From contig JBBQSF010000011.1 in the NCBI GenBank assembly GCA_038214085.1, positions 1 through 36,130 on the forward strand: a stretch of 36,130 nucleotides of DNA, written 5' to 3'. Position numbers and translations under genes: made by a program. Positions 30,999 through 36,130 of the stretch are shown one piece after another. This DNA is from JBBQSF01 sp038214085 (lineage in GTDB: Bacteria; Bacteroidota; Bacteroidia; Bacteroidales; CG2-30-32-10). Numbering within the stretch: the stretch's first letter is position 1; each line of letters begins with the position of its first letter. The notes below the pieces were generated by a model. That model had not been told where the DNA came from and made no database searches. It saw only the letters and a list, made by a program, of their open reading frames with translations.

Positions 30999-32768
30999 TT
31001 AGTCCTTTGCAATTATTGCTTCTGAAATTTCTTTCGACAATGATTCAATCACTTCAGGTGGAACTTCCTTCAGATCAAGAAGCATGAGAATATCAAGACA
31101 ATAATTGAAGCTGGGATCCACATTTGCTGATAAAACTTTTGCATGTTGCTTTAGGTATTTTTTCAGCAAAACAGGGATTTTGTGCTCTGGTTCAATATCA
31201 TTAACAATCTTATCCAGTTTTGTAACATCTGAACCTATATAATTAAGAATTATTTCAATGGGGCAGTAATCAGGAAAATGAGGATTAAAAGGCATTTTTG
31301 GAGTAATATATCCCGATATTGTTGGATGCAAATAATTTTGATTCAGAAATTCAATAATAATTCCTTTTGCCAAATCAGAAAATGAATTGCTAATACTCAC
31401 AGGACCAAGTAAATATCGGTATTCAGGGTTTTTTATTAAAAAGTATAAAATCCCTTTCCATAAAAGAAACAGCGAAAGAGGTTTCTTCTGATAATCTTTC
31501 CGTATAAAAGAACGTCCCAATTCAATGGTTTTTTCAAGAACAGGAAACATTTTGTCGTTAATTTCAAAAAGACTTTTGATATAAAAACCTTCTATTCCTT
31601 TTTCCGAAAACACATCTTTTCCTTTTGCCATACGGTATGCGCCCACAATACATTTTGCAGTTTGATCCCAAATAAATAAATGATGATAAAACAAATCATA
31701 ATTATCGGTATCAATTGACTTTCCTGTGCCTTCGCCTATTTCGCGGTATGTAACTTCTCTTAATCTGCCAATTTCCAACAATACATTAGGAATCTGGCTT
31801 GAAGCAGCATGAAAAACCTTATATTCTTCAAGTTCGCAAAGAAGATTTTCTCTGCTCAGCTGATTAACTTCTTTTTCAATTATTACAAAAGAATTCTCAG
31901 AAATTACAGGCTGTTTGGAAGTATTTTCCCTTAAATAATTAGAAGACTTTAGCTTTTCGGATAATGAATACGTTTTAAACCTTAGAAATTGTCCGTACTC
32001 ATCTATATCCTTAAAAAAATCTTGATCACCAATACAAATCGGATTTCCAATTTTTATACGGAACGGTTTATTTCTCTTATTCAAAAGTTCGGCAGGTAGC
32101 CTGAGTGTTCGCATCAAGGGATGAATTTTACCTATAAAATAAAACAATCCGGAATTTTTCGCCTCAACAAACACAGGAATAACTGGAACTTTAGCCTTTT
32201 TTATTAGCTTTATTATTGCAGGATTCCATTCTTTATCAGTAATGCATTTTCTGCTTTTTTGAAAAGAAGACACCTCCCCTGCAGGGAAAATTCCGAGACC
32301 AGCTCCACTTTGAAGGTGAATCAACGTATTTTTTATTCCTGACATACTGGAGAAAGCATCTTTACGGTCTTCGAACGGATTTACCGGTAACAAGTGTTCT
32401 TTAAGTGGAGCAATGCGTGTAAGCATAAAATTGGCCATGAACTTGAAATCCGGTCGATTTTCGAGAAAGATATGCGTAAGAATCATGGCTTCACCGCCCC
32501 CGGTTGGATGATTGGCAATAATGATGTAAGGACCAGTTAGCGGAATTTTATTCATATCTTCTTCAGAAATCTGATAAGTAATTCCTAATTCACTAAAGGC
32601 TTTTCGGTTAAAATCAAGCGCTGGTAGATGTGAAATTTTTGAATAAATAGTATTTAGAGATTTTAAACGGATCAAACGCATAAAAGCCTTAACTAAAATA
32701 ATTCCTCCGAAATATTTTAATTTTTTGTTGGTTGCTAAAATTTCACCGGCAGTTAACAATTGCGCCAT
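30999..32768 (-). CDS. Lysophospholipid acyltransferase (PlsC)-GNAT N-acyltransferase fusion, aminolipid-synthase type
   Basis: Start chosen at 32768 (MAQLLTAGEILATNKKLKYF), since the upstream frame to 32849 encodes a Phe/Tyr-rich stretch over the likely promoter. Seen in 589 residues: PlsC-type domain about 70-260 with IIIANHPTGGGEA (acceptor His then Glu in place of the usual Asp) and GLGIFPAGEVSS; then an OlsB/hemolysin-type GNAT domain from about 310 with LREVTYREIGEGTG, LFIWDQTAKCIVGAYRM, ELGRSFIRKDYQKKPLSLFLLWKGI, YRYLLGPVSISNSF. Family knowledge: OlsB-like domains N-acylate an amino acid (ornithine, glycine) and PlsC-like domains add the second acyl chain. The fused order fits one-protein synthesis of an aminolipid. 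Which amino acid is used cannot be read. Confidence 0.85.
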   Translation of the reverse strand: MAQLLTAGEILATNKKLKYFGGIILVKAFMRLIRLKSLNTIYSKISHLPALDFNRKAFSELGITYQISEEDMNKIPLTGPYIIIANHPTGGGEAMILTHIFLENRPDFKFMANFMLTRIAPLKEHLLPVNPFEDRKDAFSSMSGIKNTLIHLQSGAGLGIFPAGEVSSFQKSRKCITDKEWNPAIIKLIKKAKVPVIPVFVEAKNSGLFYFIGKIHPLMRTLRLPAELLNKRNKPFRIKIGNPICIGDQDFFKDIDEYGQFLRFKTYSLSEKLKSSNYLRENTSKQPVISENSFVIIEKEVNQLSRENLLCELEEYKVFHAASSQIPNVLLEIGRLREVTYREIGEGTGKSIDTDNYDLFYHHLFIWDQTAKCIVGAYRMAKGKDVFSEKGIEGFYIKSLFEINDKMFPVLEKTIELGRSFIRKDYQKKPLSLFLLWKGILYFLIKNPEYRYLLGPVSISNSFSDLAKGIIIEFLNQNYLHPTISGYITPKMPFNPHFPDYCPIEIILNYIGSDVTKLDKIVNDIEPEHKIPVLLKKYLKQHAKVLSANVDPSFNYCLDILMLLDLKEVPPEVIESLSKEISEAIIAKD

Positions 32769-33197
32769 TATCCAATTTTCTGATTTAAATTGAAAAGAAA
32801 AAACAGTTCTATTTATAAAAAAACAAAAATAATACTTTGCAAAATACAAAAAGCAGGTTAACCAATTATTAATGTCTTATTAAAAAAGAAATAATTTAGG
32901 TTAATTTACTGATTATAAAAATTTTCGGAAATCAAAAAAAATGTTAAAAGAAATTCTACTGGCATTTATCCAACCTATTTAAGTTAAAATATTATAAAAA
33001 GATTCTTTTGGGGCAAAATGATCAGGTATAACTCCAACAAAAAAACTACCGCAAAACCATAAAATACAAAGGAAAAATTAGTGCGAAAACAAAAGCTATT
33101 ATAAAGCACTTGCAATCGTTTGTAATGTAATGATAAATGACATCAGAGAAAACGGTTCAAACAAAAGAAATTTAATTTCTCAGGAAAGGAATCTGTA
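32769..33197. other. 429-base intergenic region, mostly featureless
   Basis: Holds a minus-strand -7 box (32824-32831) and a weak hairpin AGAAAT/ATTTCT (33166-33180) with a short T run on minus that may end the dehydrogenase transcript. A 30-codon plus frame around 33030-33130 is not convincing. Nothing else seen. Confidence 0.5.
32824..32831 (-). promoter_or_regulatory. -7 promoter box of the PlsC-GNAT gene
   Basis: TATTTTTG on the minus strand, 55 bases before the preferred start at 32768. Confidence 0.4.
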
Positions 33198-34334
33198 TTA
33201 GCCAATTTCTTCAATGGTTTCGTGGTAAATTACACCTCTTTCTTTTAAGCCATTCAGCATATAATTTACTGCTTGATGATTTTTTCCAACAAATTCTGGT
33301 GCAGAAACACCTTTTTGGGTATATATTCCATCAGCAACCATACGTACTCCAACAGTTGCATTGTATCCAGTAGTGCGCGCCATTGAATGGGTTTTTGTTT
33401 CCTTGTCGAATTCATCAAACAAATCGTATGTAAACCGCATCAACTTTCCGTCTTTTTTTCCTTCAATGGTAACGCGCATCACCGTTATATCTTCATCGCC
33501 TTCTTTCATTTTCCATTTTGGAAATAATAATTTTGCTGTAAAGTCGAGCGGACGAATCATTGTTCCGTTAATTTCAATTTCTTCTTTACTAAAAAAACCT
33601 GTTTCGCGAAGAACTGCCATAATATCAATGTGACCGGGATAGCGCAGTGTTTTTTCTTTAAGATTAGGTGCTTTTATAGTTTCGGCAAGGGTACGGAGAC
33701 CATCGCTATTAAAAGATTGAAGTGTACCTGCACCTGCAAAATAATGCAATTCGGGGTCAGTGAGTGCCGGACGTGTAACCAATGTATTGTTTTCGACATA
33801 ACGTGCCGGACGTGTGTATTCTTCAATTACATCCACTGGTGAAAAAACAGCTTTATACTCATAAGGCCATTCCCTTACCTTGGGTAAACCACCTACATAA
33901 ATAATGGCAGAAAGGGTTTCGTCGAGCAAAGAATCAGCATACCCAATCAGTACATTGCTCATGCCTGGAGCAACGCCATAATCCATGATCACAGTTACAT
34001 CTTTTTCCTTAGCAAGTGCATCAAGAGTAAATGGATCTTCAGGAAAAAAGGCAATATCAATGGCATTTTTACCGCTTTCAATTATGGCTTTTAAGGTTTG
34101 ATAACCCATAAAACCGGGAACTGCATTTACAACAAAATCAAAATCTTTTACCAGTTCCTTTACATTTTCAGGTTTTGAAAGATCAATATTTATTTTAAGA
34201 ATATTGTCCTGCTTAATATTGTCGAGAGATTTTTGGCTGAAATCTGCAACAGAAACCTGATAATTTAATTCTTTGGCTAAATCAACAGCCATAGGAGCTC
34301 CAATCAGCCCACTTCCAAGTACGATTACTTTCAT
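33198..34334 (-). CDS. Saccharopine dehydrogenase-fold oxidoreductase, probably lysine 6-dehydrogenase
   Basis: What it does (family): NAD(P)-dependent oxidation of the lysine side-chain amine or a related step. Seen: 378 residues. Rossmann motif VLGSGLIGAP (5-14), DFSQKSLDNI as second-strand acid, NAVPGFMGYQTLKAIIESGK, and DYGVAPGMSNVLIGYA, which is typical of LysDH-like proteins. The C-terminal domain has GGLPKVREWPYEYKAVFSPV, TLRYPGHIDIMAVLRETG and ARTTGYNATVGVRMVADGI. Length near 380 fits lysine dehydrogenase rather than full saccharopine dehydrogenase. An IS4-family element ends 16 bases upstream of its start, so its native promoter has been moved away; it probably depends on read-through from the transposase gene. 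Confidence 0.82.
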   Translation of the reverse strand: MKVIVLGSGLIGAPMAVDLAKELNYQVSVADFSQKSLDNIKQDNILKINIDLSKPENVKELVKDFDFVVNAVPGFMGYQTLKAIIESGKNAIDIAFFPEDPFTLDALAKEKDVTVIMDYGVAPGMSNVLIGYADSLLDETLSAIIYVGGLPKVREWPYEYKAVFSPVDVIEEYTRPARYVENNTLVTRPALTDPELHYFAGAGTLQSFNSDGLRTLAETIKAPNLKEKTLRYPGHIDIMAVLRETGFFSKEEIEINGTMIRPLDFTAKLLFPKWKMKEGDEDITVMRVTIEGKKDGKLMRFTYDLFDEFDKETKTHSMARTTGYNATVGVRMVADGIYTQKGVSAPEFVGKNHQAVNYMLNGLKERGVIYHETIEEIG

Positions 34335-34350
34335 TTTTTAGATAATTCTA

Positions 34351-34376
34351 CTAAGTACATGACAAAAAATTACAAC
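34351..34376. repeat. Left terminal inverted repeat of the IS
   Basis: CTAAGTACATGACAAAAA then AATTACAA; includes the transposase stop codon. Confidence 0.9.
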
Positions 34377-35442
34377 AATCTTTAAATTTATTTATATCAT
34401 TAGAGAACAATGCGTTTGCAAGGAATGTAAGCCCGTATTTAAAAAGGCTTTTTGCTTTTCTGCCGTGCTTTTTGATTTTAATTGGTACAATAGAATCAAG
34501 GTAAATCCCAGCTTTATAAGCCCAAATAAAAGCAATTAATACTAAGGCAAAAAGTTTATTAATCCGGTCAATATCGGTCAAATGCGTGTCTTCAATATTA
34601 AATCCGCTTGTTTTCAATGCTTTAAATGCAGTTTCAATCTGCCATCGTTCTTTGTATATTGTTTGAGCCTCATCAGGTTTATTAAAGGAAACTATGATCT
34701 GAAGTTCTGGAATTCCTTGCTTGTTCTTAATCTTCGAAGCCGACAAATAGCAAAGTTGTCCATTGACATTAACGATTCCATGATAGAACTGATATTGATT
34801 GATCTTTAAATTATTGAAAAGCCAGAAAGCCTTAACACGATGCCCATTTCGCGGAATGATAACCCAAAAGTTTTCACGAATTCTAATGTGATATCGAATC
34901 CGATTTTGGTTGAGATAACCTAGCCATGTTTCTCCAACAAACTCTCTGTCTGCCAACAAGCAATCAATACTGTCAATCCCAAACAAATCAATAAATCGTT
35001 GCATAAGCTCAATACGTTCAGAAGTAGATGAATTGCCAAACTTTGGCATCATCTTAAATAAAACAGGAAATGCAACACCTTGATAAACTATGGCAAGAAC
35101 TAGAATATTGATATTGGATGCTCCAAACTTCCAATTAGTCCTATCCATAGCCAATCGATAAGGTGGTTGATGCGGAAGTACGGCAAATACTAATCGAGCA
35201 ATAAGATCAGTATTCAAGAAATATTCCGACATAAATCGTTGTATTCTCCGCAAGGACGAATCATATTTAACCTCGGAATCAAAAGCTACTGCCAATTTTT
35301 CAAAACACACAGTCTGAACTCTGCAAAGCGCTGATATAAATAAGCCAAAGAACTTTATTCGTGCTAAATTCATTTCGTTTTTAAAAATTTGAACTAGCAC
35401 ATCAATTAAAATACTATTTTTACTTTCTAATCTGGTATTCAT
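34351..35442 (-). CDS. IS4-family DDE transposase
   Basis: What it does: cuts and joins the element's ends. Seen: 363 residues with the DDE triad: Asp100 (LAMDRTNWKFG), Asp165 (CLLADREFVGETWL) and Glu270 in the IS4 signature Y-x2-R-x3-E-x6-K (Tyr263, Arg266, Glu270, Lys277; YKERWQIETAFKALK). No frameshift or stop, so the enzyme should be active. The stop codon TAG is formed by the outermost three bases of the left terminal repeat, so the gene ends exactly at the element boundary. It is on the same strand as, and directly upstream of, the dehydrogenase gene. Confidence 0.95.
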   Translation of the reverse strand: MNTRLESKNSILIDVLVQIFKNEMNLARIKFFGLFISALCRVQTVCFEKLAVAFDSEVKYDSSLRRIQRFMSEYFLNTDLIARLVFAVLPHQPPYRLAMDRTNWKFGASNINILVLAIVYQGVAFPVLFKMMPKFGNSSTSERIELMQRFIDLFGIDSIDCLLADREFVGETWLGYLNQNRIRYHIRIRENFWVIIPRNGHRVKAFWLFNNLKINQYQFYHGIVNVNGQLCYLSASKIKNKQGIPELQIIVSFNKPDEAQTIYKERWQIETAFKALKTSGFNIEDTHLTDIDRINKLFALVLIAFIWAYKAGIYLDSIVPIKIKKHGRKAKSLFKYGLTFLANALFSNDINKFKDCCNFLSCT

Positions 35443-35560
35443 GTGTCTTAGGGTTAGATGTGGAATTTATCATCTAAGATACTGAATATCAGGTTATTAA
35501 AATTATTTTTCCGTCAAAAGTTATTATTAAGTTATTAACATATATTGTTGATTATCAAGC

Positions 35561-35586
35561 TTGTAAAATTTTTGTCATGTACTTAG
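35561..35586. repeat. Right terminal inverted repeat of the IS
   Basis: Reverse complement begins CTAAGTACATGACAAAAA then TTTTACAA; two mismatches to the left repeat in 26 bases. Confidence 0.9.
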
Positions 35587-35600
35587 AGTTTCTGTATAAA

Positions 35601-35717
35601 TTATTTTTTATAAATCTTAATTTTTACCATTGTTCCCCAGAAGAATACGGCAATAAAACAAAAAATAACAAGAAAAACAGAATAATAAAAAACCAAATTA
35701 AAGCATAAATACTCCAT
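35601..35717 (-). CDS. Possible 38-residue single-pass membrane peptide
   Basis: Seen: ATG at 35717, TAA at 35603-35601. It reads MEYLCFNLVFYYSVFLVIFC then FIAVFFWGTMVKIKIYKK: a hydrophobic segment of about 25 residues followed by a basic tail, which is a sensible N-out/C-in single-pass design. GGAG lies about 14 bases upstream of the ATG, inside one strand of the closing helix of the structured element at 35730-35868. A -7 box for this strand is at 35896. No homologue known to me; small hydrophobic subunits of membrane complexes (CydX- or KdpF-sized) are one possibility, a chance frame in AT-rich DNA is another. The stop is 15 bases from the IS end. Confidence 0.35.
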   Translation of the reverse strand: MEYLCFNLVFYYSVFLVIFCFIAVFFWGTMVKIKIYKK

Positions 35718-35729
35718 TATTGAGCCCAC

Positions 35730-35868
35730 TCCGAAAAGGTATTTCTCTTATCTTCAGCCACCTTTTGCCCCAAACCCTGAAAGGTGAATCGCTGAAAATC
35801 AGCAGCCTTTTAGTTCTGATAACTATCGGAATGGGCAAAGTTGATTTTCGATAATAATCCTTTTCGGA
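35730..35868. other. Structured element, possible cis-regulatory RNA
   Basis: Closing helix: TCCGAAAAGG (35730-35739) with CCTTTTCGGA (35859-35868), 10 bp perfect. Inside, TTCAGC (35753) plus CACCTTT (35759) can pair with AAAGGTG (35780) plus GCTGAA (35791). Alternatively AAAGG (35780) and GCTGA (35791) pair with TCAGC (35799) and CCTTT (35806). These two folds exclude each other. A further helix TATCG/CGATA is at 35824-35828/35849-35853. Read on minus, the closing helix covers the GGAG upstream of the 38-codon ORF. It could also be a palindromic intergenic repeat. Confidence 0.45.
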
Positions 35869-35895
35869 TTGGTTTCATTATTAATTTAAAAAGTC

Positions 35896-35903
35896 CAAAA
35901 ATA
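35896..35903 (-). promoter_or_regulatory. -7 box reading leftward into the structured element
   Basis: TATTTTTG on minus, full TAnnTTTG match. A transcript would have a leader of about 170 bases containing the whole structured element before the ATG at 35717. The nearest TTG is only 14 bases upstream, which is short. Confidence 0.35.
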
Positions 35904-35936
35904 CTGAGTCACAGTGTCAATGCTTAATGAGGTATT

Positions 35937-35965
35937 TTGTTTTTCGGAAACATTTGTTATCTTTG
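35937..35965 (+). promoter_or_regulatory. Promoter of the BMC shell gene
   Basis: TTG at 35937-35939 (within TATTTTG), 18 bases, then TATCTTTG at 35958-35965 followed by C. Both elements and nearly the consensus spacing are present; leader about 36 bases. Confidence 0.65.
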
Positions 35966-36008
35966 CTATCTGTTTTTAATAAAATAATGAACTTAAAATA
36001 ATAAAATA

Positions 36009-36130
36009 ATGGAAGATAATGACATGAGAGCATTGGGAATGATTGAGACGCGTGGCTTTGCTGCCTTGGTTGAAGCATCTGATGCTATGGTTAAAGCTGC
36101 CAACGTAACTCTTATTGGTTATGAAAAAAT
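36009..36130 (+). CDS. Bacterial microcompartment shell protein, BMC-H type (5' part only)
   Basis: What it does: hexameric shell tiles of this family form the protein wall of microcompartments that enclose metabolic enzymes. Seen: 40 codons before the window ends. MEDNDMRALGMIETRGFAAL then VEASDAMVKAANVTLIGYEK matches the start of PduA/EutM/CcmK-type proteins very closely (the A-L-G-M-I-E-T-R-G, EA-x-DAMVKAA and V-x-L-x-GYEK motifs). Start at 36009; an ATG at 36024 (MRALGMIETRG) would give the more usual N-terminal length, so the first five residues are uncertain. A good promoter lies just upstream. This is probably the left border of a BMC locus whose cargo enzymes lie to the right. Confidence 0.93.
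   Translation, partial: MEDNDMRALGMIETRGFAALVEASDAMVKAANVTLIGYEK

Larger units (their letters stand above)
34351..35586 (-). mobile_element. IS4-family insertion sequence, 1236 bp, intact
   Basis: Terminal inverted repeats at 34351-34376 and 35561-35586: the outer 18 bases CTAAGTACATGACAAAAA are identical, and 24 of 26 match overall. One transposase gene fills the element. The flanks (left ...GATAATTCTA, right AGTTTCTGTA...) show no target-site duplication. Confidence 0.92.

Noticed and set aside
33010..33130. Short plus frame reading KYKGKISAKTKAIIKHLQSF
   Set aside because: About 30 codons, no start signal and no recognised family; could be a decayed remnant but cannot be supported.
35730..35868. 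Match to known structured RNAs (cobalamin riboswitch, SRP RNA, 6S RNA)
   Set aside because: The AGCAGCC and GGTG bits resemble pieces of these, but the conserved cores (B12 box, GGAAGG tetraloop region, long 6S bubble) are missing.

Overview
The window is AT-rich chromosomal DNA from a member of the Bacteroidota, probably an anaerobic or fermentative lineage. Three things point there. Proteins carry type IX secretion (T9SS) sorting domains of both type A and type B. Many genes are preceded by the Bacteroidota -7 promoter element TAnnTTTG, and Shine-Dalgarno sequences are mostly absent. The gene families are also typical: a C10 (streptopain-like) protease, a fused FtcD, DUF5011 lipoproteins and a PlsC-GNAT fusion. 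No tRNA, rRNA or CRISPR array was seen. The lineage below phylum level is not determined.

Layout. 1-2550: a frameshifted surface protein with four Ig-like repeats, a PKD domain and a T9SS type B tail (minus), next to an orphan sorting-domain fragment (plus). 2605-5481: an outer-membrane barrel protein, a CPBP-like membrane protein and a small probable lipoprotein (all minus). 5586-9803: a Ca2+/Na+ antiporter (plus) convergent with a PIF1-like helicase, which is translationally coupled to a TauE/SafE permease (minus). 9804-10325: a leader region with a (AG)15 tract, a small ORF and a terminator. 10326-15756: two T9SS type A proteins and a DsrE-like lipoprotein (plus). 15891-16020: a large imperfect inverted repeat. 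16063-20410: citrate lyase alpha subunit, a CitD-CitE fusion, and four small Lys/Asp/Ser-rich lipoproteins (minus). 20568-25641: two DUF5011 lipoproteins, an unknown exported protein, and an operon of LTA-synthase-like protein, diacylglycerol kinase and SUI1/eIF1-like factor (plus). 25678-27792: C10 protease (minus). 27892-30963: HutI and FtcD for histidine breakdown (plus). 31000-34334: PlsC-GNAT aminolipid-type acyltransferase and lysine/saccharopine dehydrogenase (minus). 34351-35586: a complete IS4-family insertion sequence sitting 16 bp upstream of the dehydrogenase start. 35601-36130: a 38-codon membrane peptide ORF, a structured element with mutually exclusive helices, divergent promoters, and the first 40 codons of a bacterial microcompartment (BMC) shell protein.

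How the genes work together. Citrate lyase splits citrate to acetate and oxaloacetate; here the acyl-carrier subunit (CitD) is fused to the beta subunit (CitE), so two genes supply all three subunits, while the ligase and prosthetic-group genes are not in the window. HutI and FtcD perform the last steps of histidine breakdown to glutamate and methenyl-THF. The LTA-synthase-like enzyme would release diacylglycerol that the next gene's kinase can recycle. The right edge is the most promising place for something new: a BMC shell gene starts there with a well-formed promoter, and the DNA just upstream holds a possible cis-regulatory RNA and a tiny membrane protein. The rest of the BMC locus lies outside the window.
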